From Patagioenas fasciata (lineage: Eukaryota; Chordata; Aves; Columbiformes; Columbidae): a stretch of 64,000 bases of DNA. The notes under the pieces were generated by a model, which was given only the letters and a program-made list of their open reading frames with translations, was not told the origin of the DNA and did not search any database. The stretch lies in NCBI RefSeq assembly GCF_037038585.1, contig NC_092521.1, positions 55,354,398 through 55,418,397 on the forward strand. The letters run 5' to 3'. The position numbers and the translations under genes were made by a program. Positions 1-13,300 of the stretch are shown here, one piece after another. Within the stretch, counting starts at the first letter, position 1; each line of letters opens with the position of its first letter.

Positions 1-144
1 GACTGTACCTCCCAGGTTAATATCAGTCTGCATCAGTAAGTCCAAAGGTAAACAGGCATTGAGGCAGGTAAGCCTCTGAGGAATACCTAGACAAGTGAAA
101 TATGAAATGAACTTGTGCTTAAACAAAAAAATAAATCATAATAC

Positions 145-760
145 CATAGAATGGTTTGGGTTGGAAGGGACCTTCAAAGCTCATCTAGTCCAACGCCCCT
201 GCCATGAGCAGGGACATCTTCAACTGGATCAGGTTGCTCAGATCCCTGTCCAGCCTGGCCTTGAATGTCTCCAGGGATGGGGCATCTACCACCTCTCTGG
301 GCAACCTGGGCCAGTGTTTCACCACCCTCATTGTAAAAAAATTTCTTCCTCATATCTGGCCTGAATCTCCCCTCTTTTAGTTTAAAACCATTACCCCTTG
401 TCCTGTCGCAACAGGCCCTGCTAAAACGTCTGTCCACATCTCTCTTATGTACCACTTTTAAGTACTGAAAGACTGCAGTAAGGTCTCCCTGGAGCCTTCT
501 GTTCTCCAGGCTGAACAACCCCAATACTCTCAGCCTGTCCTCACAGCAGAGGTGTTCCAGACCTCTGGTTATGTTGGTGGCTTCCTCTGGACCCTCTCCA
601 ACAGGCCCATGTCTTTCCTGTACTGAGGGCCCCAGAACTGGACGCAGGACTCCAGGTGGGGTCTCACCAGAGCAGAGTAGAGGGGCACAATCACCCTCCT
701 TGACCTGCTGGCCACACTGCTTTTGATGCAGCTGAGGATATGGTTGGTATTTTTTAAAGT
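145..760 (-). mobile_element. CR1 LINE fragment, 5'-truncated
   Basis: This is the 3' part of a CR1 non-LTR retrotransposon read on the minus strand. The 3' terminus lies at the left, where the plus strand reads CATAGAATGG followed by the usual TTGGAAGGGACCTTCAAAG. Minus-strand translation of the right half gives the CR1 ORF2 C-terminal run SALVRPHLE and the downstream VQFWGPQ. Frameshifts and stops break the frame, so it is dead. It ends near 755-760, where the CR1 similarity stops, as is normal for 5'-truncated CR1. It sits in the last RAB31 intron, about 130 bases from the next CR1, which has the same orientation. Confidence 0.9.
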
Positions 761-892
761 GTGACAGATGTTGAGGACTGTTGTACTACCAAAGGAGGAA
801 TGATTGAAGCATTTCAGCATCTTCTGTTGAGGATGAGAGGGAAGTGAGAGATGAAATAATCAGAATTGCTCTACAGAAAATGTGTAAAGAGT

Positions 893-3640
893 TCACAGAA
901 TCACAGAATTGGCTAGGTTGGAAAAGACCTCAGAGATCATCAAGTCCAACCCTCGGTCCAACTTCAGCCCATTTACTAGATCATGGCACTAAGAGCCATG
1001 TCCAATCTCAGTTTAAAAACCTCCAGGGACGGTGAGTCCACCACCTCCCTGGGCAGGCCATTCCAATGCCTGATCACTCTCTCCGTAAAGAACTTCTTCC
1101 TAATATCCAGCCTAAACTTCCCCTGGCAGAGTTTAAGCCCATGTCCCCTTGTCCTATTGCTAACTGCCTGGGAGAAGAGACCAGTTCCCACCTGGCTATA
1201 ACTTCCCTTCAGGTAGTTATAGAGAGCGATGAGGTCACCTCTAAGCCTCCTCTTCTCCAGACTGAACAACCCCAGTTCCCTCAGCCTCTCCCCATAGGTC
1301 ATGTGCTCAAGTCCCTTCACCAGTCTTGTTGCTCTTCTCTGGACCTGCTCCAGCACCTCAATATCCCTCCTGAACTGAGGGGCCCAGAACTGAACACAAT
1401 ACTCCAGGTGTGGCCTCACCAATGCAGAGTACAGGGGAAGGATCACTTCCCTTGTCCTGCTGACCACACTATTTTTGATACAGGCCAGGATACCATTGGC
1501 CTTCTTGGCCACCTGGGCACACTGTTGGCTCATGTTGAGCTTCCTGTCAATCAGTACCCCCAGGTCCCTTTCTGCCTGGCTGCTCTCCAGCCACTCTGTG
1601 CCCAGCCTGTAGCGCTGCAGGGGGTTGTTGTGGCCAAAGTGCAGCACCCGGCACTTGGCCTTGTTGAACTTCATCCCATTGGAATCAGCCCATTTTTCCA
1701 CTCTATCCAGATCTCTTTGCAGAGCCCTCCTGCCTTCCAGCAGGTCGACGCTGCCCCCCAACTTGGTGTCATCAGCAAATTTGCTGATGATGGTCTCAAT
1801 CCCCTCATCTAAATCATCAATAAAGATGTTAAACAGGACTGGGCCCAACACTGACCCCTGGGGGACACCACTAGTGACTGGCCGCCAGCTAGATGCAGCC
1901 CCATTCACCAGTACTCTCTGGGCCCGGCCCTCCAGCCAGTTCTTAACCCAGCAGAGAGTGCACTTGTCCAAGCCACGGGCTATCAGCTTTTGAAGGAGTA
2001 TATTATGGGAGACAGTGTCAAAGGCTTTGCTGAGGTCTAGATAGACCACGTCTACAGCTTTCCCCTCATCCTGATCATAAAAGGAGATCAGGTTGGTCAG
2101 ACAGGACCTGCCCCTCCTAAACCCGTGCTGGCTGGGTCTGATCCCTGGTCCATCCTGGAGGTGCTGTGTGATTGCATTCAGGATGATCTGCTCCATCACT
2201 CTGCCAGGCACCGAGGTCAGGCTGACAGGCCTGTAGTTGCCAGGGTCAGCTTGGCAGTCCTTGTTGTGGATTGGGGTGACATTTGCCAGTTTCCAATCAT
2301 TTGGGACCTCCCCAGTGAGCCAAGACTGTTGGAAGATGATGGAGAGCGGCTTGGCAAGCTCTTCTGCTAGCTCCCTCATCACCCTAGGATGGATCCCGTC
2401 TGGTCCCATAGACTTATGAGGATCCAGATGGCTCAGTAAGCCACCAACTATTTCCTCTTGGAATACAAGGGGACTATTTGGCTTCCTATCCCTGTCAACC
2501 ATCTCCAGAGGCCAGTTATCCTGAGGGCCATCTGTTTGACTGGTAAATACTGAGGCAAAGTAGGTATTAAGTACCTCAGCTTTCTCCTCATCTTTGTTAA
2601 CTATATTTCCCTCAAAGTCCAGTAGAGAATGGAGGTTTGCCTTGCCCCTCCTTTTGTTATTAACTTATTTAAAGAAGGACTTTTTATTATCCCTAACAGA
2701 ATTGGCCAAATTAACTTCAAACTGCACTTTTGTTTCCCTGATTTTTTTCCTGCACGATCTAGCTATTTTCCTAAATTCTTCATAGGTAGCCAGCCCTTTT
2801 TTCCACAGTCTGTAAACTCTCTTTTTATTTCTGATTTCCTTCAAAATCTCCCTGTTTAGCCAAGCCGGTTGTCTTCCCTGCCGGCTAGCCTTTCGGCGCA
2901 CTGGTATAGCCTGATCCTGTGCCCTCAAAACCTCCCGCTTGAAGTATGTCCAACCCTCCTGGGCCCCCTTGTTTTGAAGCATTGTTTCCCAGGGTATGCT
3001 CTGAACTAGACTTCTGAATAGGCAAAAATCTGCCCTCCGCAAGTCCAGTGTAGAGGTTTTATTGATGGCTCTCCTTGCATCTCTAACTATTGAAGATTCT
3101 ATTATTTCGTGGTCGCTATGCCCCAGGCGGTCTTCAACCACTACATCTCCCACCAGCCCTTCTCTGTTTGTAAACAGTAGGTCTAGCAAGGCCTTACCCC
3201 GGGTAGGCTCATTTACCAGCTGATGAAGGAAATTGTCCTCTATACACTCTAGGAAATTCCTAGACTGCCTCTTCTGTGCAGTATTCAGCTCCCAGCAGAT
3301 ATCTGGCAGGTTAAAGTCCCCCACAAGAACAAGGGCTGTCGATTTTGAGACATCTGCCAGCTGCTTGTAGAATAATTCATCTCCTTCATCATCCTGGTCG
3401 GGTGGTCTATAACAGACACCCACGAGGACATCAGCCTTGTCGGACTTCCCCCTGATTCTGGTCCACAGGCACTCAACCTTGTCACTACTGACCTTGAGTT
3501 TAACAGAGTCAAGAGACTCTCTAACATATAAAGCCACCCCTCCACCTCTCCTGCCCTGCCTGTCTTTTCTGAAGAGCTTGTAGCCACCCATAGCAGCACT
3601 CCAGTCATACGAGTCATCCCAGTTGTTGGCATGCTCAATC
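893..3640 (-). mobile_element. CR1 LINE, long copy with most of ORF2
   Basis: A roughly 2.75-kb CR1 element lies on the minus strand, far longer than most CR1 copies. The 3' end (plus-strand CACAGAATCACAGAAT at 894-909) is the octamer repeat typical of the family. From there a 3' UTR, a reverse transcriptase and most of an endonuclease domain can be read toward 3640. The 5' end of the endonuclease (the early TETW-type region) is absent or unrecognisable, so the element is 5'-truncated. The exact 5' boundary is uncertain, between about 3625 and 3680. It inserted in the last RAB31 intron, antisense to the gene. Confidence 0.92.
976..3591 (-). pseudogene. CR1 ORF2 (endonuclease-reverse transcriptase), one nonsense codon
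   Basis: One minus-strand frame runs 872 codons from the first ATG (3589-3591) to the stop at 976. It is broken only by an in-frame TAA at 2665-2667; the codons on both sides (2503-2664) are open and CR1-like. Endonuclease motifs are visible in the upstream part: GDFNLPDICWE and LGHSDHE. Reverse-transcriptase motifs follow: [58 protein letters not shown] and the catalytic FADDTKLGG. The N-terminal endonuclease segment with the catalytic Glu is missing. The reading-frame integrity implies a fairly recent insertion. The stop lies between endonuclease and RT, in a KSFFK-stop-VNNKR context where a Tyr codon is usual for the family. Confidence 0.88.
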
Positions 3641-6600
3641 TTACTGATGCTAGTCCTATGAAGAGGAGACAGGCTTATGTTTAAAAAATACAGTTGAAGA
3701 TGTTCTTCTTAGATGAGGCTTCCTAATTAGAACAGAGAGTTTCTGTCTCAGGGTACAACCTTTCATTTGGTAAATGCTCAGTTATAAATGCACAAAGCTA
3801 TTGATTTTCTGATGCCTTGCTAGCAGTTCATGTATTGAATATTTAATGTAACCCAAATACTTGTTTCCTAGAAATACTGGGAGATTAAAAAAAAAAGACC
3901 AATCTCTAGAGTTTACAGTTTAACCTGTTGTATAGTGGAGAAACTAGAGAGGAATGTGTGAAATGCCTGTCTGTGGAAGGGGGAGGGATCCTTTCCAGCA
4001 GACAGCTGATGTTTGCACTGACTCAGATGAACTTGAGTGGATGGAATTGCAGATGTCCAATTTTGAAGCTTTGTGAATGATGAACGTGGTGGTTTTCATC
4101 CTGTTATCTGCTGATTTGCAGGCATCTGTGAACTACTTTGAGGAGGTCTATGAAAGATGTTTTAAGAAGAGCAAGTACATTTATGTTACAAAGCAATTCA
4201 CATATGCCATTTTTAAGGCAGACCAAGCCCACAGCTGAGTGTTTGTAGGGGATGTTCACCTGTGAACACCCTGTGAAACGCTGGAAAAACATTGCCCTAA
4301 CTTATGTTTGAGATTATGTTATTCACAGTTCATGCTTGTTGTATTCTGGGTTAGTAATCCTCTTGCTTTCAAATGTTCATGAATGAAGCAAAGCTTTCTT
4401 TGGACTACTCCTAAAGCTGTGAGATCTTGAGTTTCTCTCCAGCTGCAGGAGAGCTCTTCAACATAAACTAGTAAATATACCAAAACAGCCTGAAGTTAAT
4501 TACAGCAGAACCTCAAATCAAGGTTGGATCTCTTAGTAATTAAAGTCACTAGGTATTATGTTGTTTACTTTGATGCATGTAAGATTTTTTTTTTCCTGCA
4601 AATTTTAATTAAATGAGCAAAATTTACTTGTATTGCTGCTTCTCCTAGCAAGAACTTCAGTTTCAGCATTCTATGCTTTTGCTTTTAAAAAAAAGGGGAA
4701 AAAAAACCCAACGCATTTATTTTCTTGCATGGAAGCGCTGTTAGGTATGCTATTAGAAGCATTAGAATAATTGCAACTTAACTATGTTTAGTTATGCAAT
4801 ATCCTTTAGCGTAAACATGTGCTACCTTGCATGAAAACTTAAAACATGAAGTAAACAGCAGTCAGCTCCGTCCCTTGGGGAAATCCTGTTTTGTTGCAAT
4901 TGTGGGTGAGAAAAAGAAAATGCAGACTGAGCAGTGGGCCAAGCTTTATAAACCATGTGAGAGACAGGGGTAACTTCTAAAATTCTAGTCAAACTGCTTT
5001 CTAATGTTGAAAGGATTTGGGGAGATAAGAAGCGTGACTGTCACAGGTCCTGCAGATGCAGAGGAGTCTGATATGCAAATGCCGAAACTGTTGGGTGAGA
5101 TGTGCCTGCTTCATTCTGCCATGTCTCCACAGATGGCTGTGCCTTATTAACGAGGTTTATAGAGGGCGATGCTTTGCAGGGGCTCACTTTGCTGGGATAC
5201 AGCTAGCCATTTTAGGAGGAGGCTCTGGCCATTTTATGTCTGTTGTACTGCTGCTTGAAGAAGTCTGCCTTTCCCCAAGTGAGCTGTGGATTTCACATCC
5301 TGCGCTAATGAAAAATCTCTCCTTCTTCCACCCCCCAAAAAAATGAAGTTGTACGTGATTTTCGGGAAGAGAATAGATGGGATAAATGTGCAGAAAGCCA
5401 CCATGCAGCACTGTGATGTCTTGCCTCTTCTCCTTAGACAAATTGTTGTAGTTGTGTTAGATAGTAGATAGTATAACTGTGCTTCTTCTGGACTTGGACT
5501 TCATCATCTGGATGTGCCAGCTCAGATTGATCACATCCCATCTGTTTCCACGCTAAACAAGTGTCTGTTCAATGCACTATTGTGTTTGTTCCTTTGTCAG
5601 CATAGTAAACAGTTGTGGATTTTTTTCCCTATGCCCAGTTTTAAGGCGTTCTCCAACCTCTCGGGCAGTCTTGTCCAGGTCAATGATGAAACTAGTTTCA
5701 TGTTAAAAAACCAAACCAAACCAAAAAAAACCCAAGTCCAAGCCTGATTTTTCTGAGCTAATGGAAGCTTATAGCTGAAGCATTGCATTCAAAAAGGAAC
5801 AAAGAGAGCAGATTTTATTACTGTGGTGATGCATCGTGCTTTCAGCTACAGCAGAGCAGTCCCCATCTGCCTGCCTTGGAGTTCTGCTTGCATTTTTCTT
5901 TCTCCCTTCCCATTTTGTTTACCTTTTATCCTGCCCTCCTGTTTCCCAATCTCCTTGCCACTGGCACTCTCAGAACCACAGCTCCCAGAGTGCTGATTAA
6001 TCTCTTCACATTAACAAGTTTCAGATTCAATAGCAGGAGTTGGAATGCTACCAGGCATCAGACAAGAGTCTGACCTTCATCCTGAACTGCCTCAGCCCAA
6101 CTCCCAACATGCCAGAAAGGAGGAGATGCAATTTATTTAGTGCTTCCCACCTGTTAACCTGGATGGTTCACTTCAGAGCCATGCGAATTTCTGTAACCCT
6201 ACATTTGAGCAGTCTCTTGTGACACTTATTATTTTACATGCCATGGTGTGGTGTGTTTACTGGAATGAGATGGTGGAGAACACCAAGACCTCTGTGTGAA
6301 TGTGTAGAGGTGCATGTTTACAAACAGTTTTGTTGCACAAAATCTGTGAAATATGGTCTAAACATGAGTGAAATGAAGCTAAAATATATAATCAGATATT
6401 TAATTGATAGAGGTGCAAGAGAAAATTTCTAAATTGCAGTCAGCAGACTTCATTCCATAGAAATATCAGCAATGGGAGCCATATAGAAATTTATACTGTC
6501 TCAGTAATAGTATATCCCTAAGTTACTCATTTCACCAGTTCAGCTTCAGAGTTCTTACATAAATGTGTGCACATGCACTTTTCCTGTGTGACTGTTTCAT

Positions 6601-7156
6601 CTGGAATCCCAAGATGTGCTATTGGTGGTCTTTGGCAAGCTGGTTAGTTGCGTCCTGCTCTGCAAAATGGAGAAAAGACTCTATTTGTGGTCTAGTTTGT
6701 CATCTTTTAAGTTAGGCAACAGAAGATTTCAGTCTTTCATGGCTCTTTTTAGCTGACTCTATCTTAATAGAGCAGTCATTGGTTTGAAGAGGAATTGTCT
6801 TAATCTCTTTATTTCTTCAGCATAAGAATTGCTGGACTGGACATGAGGGCACTACTGCTCCTTTTTGGCATCAGCTGCATGAAAGAAATAGCATAAATTA
6901 ATAATGCTGTAGGTTATCTAATCTAGAAGTATTTTTATTGCTCTGAAACAAAGACTATGTATGTCAGTGAGAATTGCTTTTAAAATGAGTATGTACTTTC
7001 TAAAATTAATTCAATTTATGACCTCTGTTGATCTTGACTCAGTGACAGCTAGATTGAGTGGGTATCTGCAATATTGATGCCATATTTATCAAGAGATGAA
7101 TGACAAGAAGAGATGATCACAGTGCTTTTAGACAGCAATAGTGATTGAACTGGTTT
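3641..7156. other. RAB31 last intron, unique sequence
   Basis: AT-rich intronic sequence of RAB31. Only short chance reading frames occur. I did not recognise the preceding RAB31 exon here (the switch II/G5 SAK-type coding region), so the intron probably starts before the window. There is no clear repeat or RNA gene. Confidence 0.6.
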
Positions 7157-7400
7157 TGAAGAGGGTTCAGGCTAGACATGAGGAAGAAATCTTTTACAAT
7201 GAGGGTAGTAAAATACTGGAATAGGTTGCCCAGAGAGGTGGTAGATGCCCCATCCCTGGAGACATTCAAAGCCAGGCTGGACGGGGCTCTGAGCAACCTG
7301 ATCTAGTTGAAGATGTCCCTGCTCATTGCAGGACTAGATAGATGATCTTTGAAGGTCCCTTCCAACCCAAAGGTTTCTATGATTTTATGATTCTATGATA
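7157..7400 (+). mobile_element. CR1 LINE 3' fragment
   Basis: About 240 bases of CR1 3' end on the plus strand. The text reads GAGGGTTCAGGCTAGAC, then GGTTGCCCAGAGAGGTGGT, then GGTCCCTTCCAACCC. It ends in the terminal repeat TATGATTTTATGATTCTATG at 7377-7396. It is moderately diverged and has no open frame. It is inserted in the last RAB31 intron in the gene's sense orientation. Confidence 0.93.
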
Positions 7401-10206
7401 AGTGTAGATACAGGTTTAGCATTTCCCTGCTCATCCTTAGTGTTCTGCTGCTTCTTAAACCTTTCTTGAAGAGACCAGCTGTCAAGGAGGCCCAGGGAGA
7501 GTCAATTAGGCAGACAGATTTCTGACTATTTTTATCTACTTCCCCTGACCCTTGGTGAAAAAAAATCACTGTATCGTTTGCTGTGGAGCTGGTTCTCAGG
7601 TGTTAAACTGAGTGTTATGCTTCAAGAGAGTTACTCCTGTCAGCTGTACATCAGATGGTAAGAGCTGCTTGGGCAGGGATAAGTCTTTTTGCTAAAACTA
7701 AACTGATTAAACTTGATGGTTTAATAAATCTGGTAATTAAAGAAATAATAAGTTAGAGAAAATTAATTTATTAAAAAAATCTCAAACTTGAACAACTTTT
7801 AGACTGTTTAAAGCTTTATTTCCTTGTATTGAATTCAGTGAGGGGTATGCAAACAGCAGAAAACATGGCTAGTTAATGAAAAACAGTACTGAAGTTAAAA
7901 GGCCAGAATAACTGATCAAGACATACTATATCTAGAGATTTTTTTCTCTTTATTTTCATAGTTGTTATCTGTGCGTTTTATTGTTTTGAGAAATGAAATA
8001 AATCAAGGTGATTCTTAAGATATAGTGTGTCCTCATCTGAACTGGACAAAGTGCTCACTGACCTTGAAGCCTGCAATGGTTTTGCCCCAGAGATAAGCTT
8101 GCCTACTTCTTTGCATACACATCAAGAGTACTGTAGAAAACACCTGAAACTCATAAGAAATGCAGATTGAAAAACAAGTAGAGGTAACATAGTTGTTTAA
8201 TATGGACTTCTAAAATCAAAGTTAAGCTAGTTTGCATGTTAAAGCTCTCTTCTTCCAAGCTTGTTGTTACAAGAACCAAATGTTCAGAGAGCATTTGCTT
8301 AGTGGAAACCATGTCTGTAGAGTCTGATTTTTTTAGCTATGTTAGGCTCTGAGTCAGATTGACAGGGTTTTATTTTAGCTGGGGCTGAGTTCAAAGCACT
8401 TTGGAAATAGTAGGTACCTAATGCAGAAGTTCTCTCCAGGTCTCTGTAACAATGTTACATTCTTGGAAAGCCTCTCGCAGATATTACATTCTTCATATTG
8501 TCTACAGTTTTAAGAATTAGTGGGTTCTCTTTGTCTCCAAACAAAGCCAACAGAACTAATGCATGTAACAACTGTGTCTGTAACCACCTGTTCTGCTTTT
8601 TATTTTACTTTGGAAGGGCATATACAAACATGAAGTCCAAATATAATGTAAGCAGGCTGTGAAGGTGATATTTTAATGACCCAAGTAGAGTGCAGCATTG
8701 TAATGTCAGTGCTTACACATGCTTCAGCCCTCAAGATACCTGTTTCTAACTCTGGACCAACTACAGTATCTTTACCTTAGTAATGCAAGGAATTTTTTCC
8801 TCTCTGATTCAGTTGTACAAACACCCAAGATTATCTGCTTCAGAAGTCACACTTCTGTTGTATAACATACCTGTTCAGAACTGACGAGGAGGGGTGAAAT
8901 TTTGATGTGCTTGACCAAAGGTAATTTAGGAACAAGTTGTACAGATTAAATTTTCCTGTTTGATTTCACTGGGATTGGATTTTACTTGAATGCTTTTAAC
9001 ACACCCTCCCACAACCACCACCCCCCAAGTACTTCGTAGGTTGTAGGACTCTGGCTTAAACATAGGTACATAATTCATAGAACATTTGGCAAGAGAGAGC
9101 TGTGAATAAATGCAGCAAAGGATGGGGAATCTACACTGTAAAATCTACCTGGATTATGATGAGCTCTTCACAGGAACTTTATGCTCTCTGAAAGCGGCAT
9201 ATAAAAAACAAATGTTAAGTATTGTAACTCTTGTTGTTTAACATAGGTAATAGTACAACCAGGAGTAATTAACAGAAAGTAGATACACCTTCAGAAAAAA
9301 TTTCCAGCAAATCCACAGGGTAGTGAGAAAGTACTTTACCATGGCTGTTAGCTCTCCAAGATCCTGATGGAGAGATGACTCAATGGGTTTAACGGGAAAG
9401 CCAGGCCCACACCAGAGGCAGAGAATAGATCTTGGGAGGATCTTGGGTTTCCATTTATAATTCTCATTATTAAGCATATTGTATGTTGTCCATGAGTAGG
9501 AAGGCAGTTAGACAAAAAATGCCCCCAAAGGGCACGCAAGGGAGGGAGTTGGAGCGGTGCTTTCAGCCCCTGAGAGAGACCTCTTGCTTTCCTGTGATGG
9601 CTGAAATTCTTTCAAATACTTAAAATAATCAGCCCATAAGATGATTAAAAAGTCAGGAGTGTTCGGTGGGGGTGTGGTAAGTAATTAAAGCTGTCAACTG
9701 GAAAGACATGGGCACCCCTCAAAGGACAGAGAGATTCAGTGAACAGATTTTTTTTTTTTTGTGTGTGAAGTATAGGCAGCATGCGTTTAGTGCTTCATAA
9801 AACTCAAGTGTACAAGTACTAAATGTCATGCAGATATAGGACAGGCAAGATCTTGTTAAATTAGCACCGTTCACCTTTAAGTGGAATTAGGAGAAAGCTG
9901 AGAATTTTCTTTTTTTTAAATGTAAGGTACTCAGTGAGATAACTGTTGTTTTAAATACATGGGTAACAATTTCAATGTACTTCGTGCATTCTTGGTAGCC
10001 ATATTTAAAATATTTTTTTAAATGTGAAAATTTTCTTTCATAAGCAGGATGCAAGGAAAAAGATTCAAGGTACACAGGAGATGGTTGTTTTCTGGTAAAG
10101 TTTCACAGATGTAATCCTTCTGCAAGCTATATCATCCTAACTTGCATCTGCTTGTGCTGTTACTGCATCAGGAAAATTGAATTCATTGTCTCTTCATGTG
10201 TTTCAG
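7401..10206. other. RAB31 last intron, 3' portion
   Basis: AT-rich intron with no recognisable repeat or exon. It ends in a splice acceptor: a pyrimidine-rich stretch (CATTGTCTCTTCATGTGTTTCAG) with the AG at 10205-10206. Confidence 0.65.
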
Positions 10207-10304
10207 GTCGGCAAATCCCACCCTTAGATCCTCATGAAAACGGTAACAATGGAGCAATCAAACTTGGAAAGCAGACTTCACAGACGGGTAGGCGGTGCTG
10301 CTGA
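10207..10304 (+). CDS. RAB31: RAB31 terminal coding exon (C-terminal tail of Rab31 GTPase)
   Basis: This is the last coding exon of RAB31 (Rab22B), a Rab5-subfamily GTPase that works at the trans-Golgi network and endosomes. The first two bases (GT, 10207-10208) complete a codon split by the intron, and 31 codons and a TGA stop (10302-10304) follow. The readable tail is RQIPPLDPHENGNNG, a variable stretch, then GRRCC. The IPPLDPHENGNNG block is characteristic of Rab31 and sets it apart from Rab22A and Rab5. The terminal Cys-Cys is the double geranylgeranylation site that anchors the protein to membranes. The GTPase core is encoded upstream of the window. The segment between NNG and RRCC differs from what I recall of mammalian Rab31, as expected for a hypervariable tail. 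The acceptor CAG at 10204-10206 sets the start. Confidence 0.95.
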
Positions 10305-13300
10305 CCCAACTTGATCTTTTTAGATATACTTGAAAAACAGCACCATTTGCTTTTTGATGGAGAAAGGACTTTGTGATCTCAGTGACGTGGCTCCTTATCT
10401 TGAAAGCAGTAATTTCAATACTTCCCATGAGCAATAACCCAAGGATCAGAAGCAGAAAGCTTGACTTCAAAGGGATTTTGCAAGACTGAGTTGGAAAATC
10501 CTCTCTAATATCCTGTCAAATTTACAGCGTCAAAGTACTCTGATTCTCTGTTTAAGCCAATGACTGTTTTTTTTAAATAAAAAGATCTTTTTATATATGG
10601 ATTTTAGATTTGCTGCAAAAACTTCTTACATTGCAAAGTGGACTTGGCATGTTTTTAGAGTTTTCTCAGTAATAATAGGATGAAAAAAAAACAACATAAA
10701 ACCTGAATTTTGGCTTACAGTTTCTCTGTCATCTTTTTAGCTGGACTCTACTTCTGTATTTTTCTGAATCTGTAGCTTCATCTCACACTTTCAGTAAACA
10801 TCAGGAAGAAATGGACTGAATTGGCTGAATAGAAAAAAAAAAAAAAAAGGATCCAAAGGATGAGTGAGTGCAATTTTTACAGGCTAGAAGTCAAAATCTG
10901 TGTCAGGAGGTGCTGTGTATGTGAAAGAAGGAGTTGTCATGAAGGACCCCATGCAGTTCCCAGTGTGCTTCGGAAAGAAGGTGCAGCTGCTGTGCTTTGC
11001 CTGGATTGTTTCGTTAATTACTGAAATTGTAAAAAGAGCATAAATATCAGCTTAATATCCACTACTTAGCAGGTTTTCTCCAAATCTGTGCCCCAGACTA
11101 TAGTTCTTTCTGCTCCAAGATGCCACTTCCCTGGTTTGTAAACGAGAGCACCACACTGCCCCACTCCTTTGTGGTCTCACTGCAGCGCTCCAAGAAGCCT
11201 TCAGGTTGGAAGAATGATGTTTCTGTATAAAAACAGCTTAAGAGAGCACAATATAATTTGGGGTTAAAGGCTGGAACCTAATAAAACAAACCAGAGCGTT
11301 TCTTTACAAATGCAATTCTGTGAATTTGTGGAGTAGCCTCTTCACCCACCTGGGGATGAGGTATGGAAGACACACCTTTGAAGCTTGATGCACTGGAAAA
11401 TACAGTGTAGAAAAAAAATATGCAATAGGTGGTTGTAAACTAAAAATAGTGTAAAACTGTGTGTGTTCTCCACTTTCATCTTTTATGAATGTGCATGACT
11501 GGGGTGATAAAATTTGAATTTTTCTTGGAATTCAATTGGGATTCAATTTCATTGGAAATCGGATCTAGGGTAAGAATGCAGGCTTTGAAACCAAAGCCCA
11601 GCCTGCATTCCACAACATGAATTTATTCTCTTAAGAGGAAAATTAAGCTCACTGCGTATTTGTTGGGGGACTTAGGAAGAGCAAACAAAAGGGGAAAACA
11701 GCTTTCCACAATAAATCATGAACAGGCAAGCTAGAGTTAGGTTACTGTGTTTATGCATAAAAACCAGACCTTATTGCTTGGTTGTGAGATCGCTTTGATA
11801 AAATAGTGCTAATTCTTAGGGCTTGAAACAGAGCCAGATGAAATCAACAGGAACCTTTCTTTGTCTTCAGAAGGCTTGAAGTAGTTATAGGTGGGAAATG
11901 TCCCATGGGATTTTATCTAAGAATCTAAGCTGCATTGTTTTTTCACATATAATCCATTTCTCAGATATTTTAGACTCCTTTAAAAGCACGCATACTTGAA
12001 AATAGGCCCTTGGATAATACATAGACACAGACAGCTACCATGAGAAAGGATATTTCAGGTAAACTTCCAGTTGTCGCCTGTGCTGATGTATGATCCGCCT
12101 CACTGCTTCATTGCAGCAACTATTTTACAGCTAATCTGGGGTTATTTAAGTGAAAATTCAGCAATCATCATTGTTAATAGTTGAGGAAGGAGATGGGCTC
12201 CTTCAGGGAACATTTCACCCCATCATAGTACAAGTGGGTTTGCCAGGGGTGCCTGGCTCCTTCCCCTGTCTGTGGAGGGAGATGTTAACCTGGCCTTCAG
12301 CACTGAAGAAATACAGAACATAGCAACATCACAGATCCATGTAATTTATGGGATCTATGACTCAATGCTGCAGGAGATCTGGCTCTTCCTAAATGAAACC
12401 CAGTAAAAGGTTAGACCAGTTAGCAAGAAAACAAGGTGAGATCAAACCAACTTTTTTAAAGGTATAATAAATTTTAGTTCAACATATAGTAGTTATGCAT
12501 AACTGATTTTTAGGCTTTCATAAATCTTTGTGGTATATTTTTTTTAATGTGACATCTCAAAAGTCATCAAACGCTACTAGAGATGTCTGAAAGCTTTGTA
12601 AGGCAATTCTGCAAGTACCTTGTATACTCTAATTTCTGCTAGAACTGGCAACTGATGCTGATCTGGATGGAGTAGATATTGTCTTGAGCAACCAGCTCTC
12701 AGAGCTGGCATTGAGCTGTATGTGAATCAGAACAGGTTTATGAGTTATATGTTAAAGTAGTTTAAAATTGGAAGTTGTTACAATGGATCTCTGGCAGATC
12801 TTAAGATTCAAATGCGGGCAAAGTAGGCTCAAAGATACTTGTGCGTTTGGTGGTCCAAATTTAAATTATCTTATTCTGCCTTTTAGTCAAGAAAAAGCTT
12901 TAAATGAATAAGGATTCTGACCAAGTTCTTGAGATTTGGGTTATGGTGAGCTGCAGCAGGGATCGCTGAGTCACAGGTGAAAAAATAACAGGCCGCTGTG
13001 CTGTGCAGAGCAGCTCACATTTTCTTCGAAGACAGGGTTCACCTTTGCTGGTGATGTTCCCTCTCTGCTGTCCGTCAAACCTAAAGTGCAGCTTTAATCT
13101 GCCTCTTCAAATGGAGGAACAGTTTGTTTTTAAAATTACGATTTTCAAATGTAAAATTCACTATTTCTGCTTCTTATCGTTGCTTGGAAAGCACCACCAC
13201 CGTTTATAAACAGCCAGAAGAATGACATACCAGAAAAACCAAACTCGGAGTCAAAAGTTTCAGCAACAACCAGAATTCCTCTTAGTAGTTAATGATGGCT

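Noticed and set aside
1066..1812. 248-codon plus-strand frame
   Set aside because: Antisense shadow of the CR1 ORF2 on the minus strand.
3285..3638. 117-codon minus-strand frame
   Set aside because: Alternative-frame shadow of the CR1 endonuclease region.
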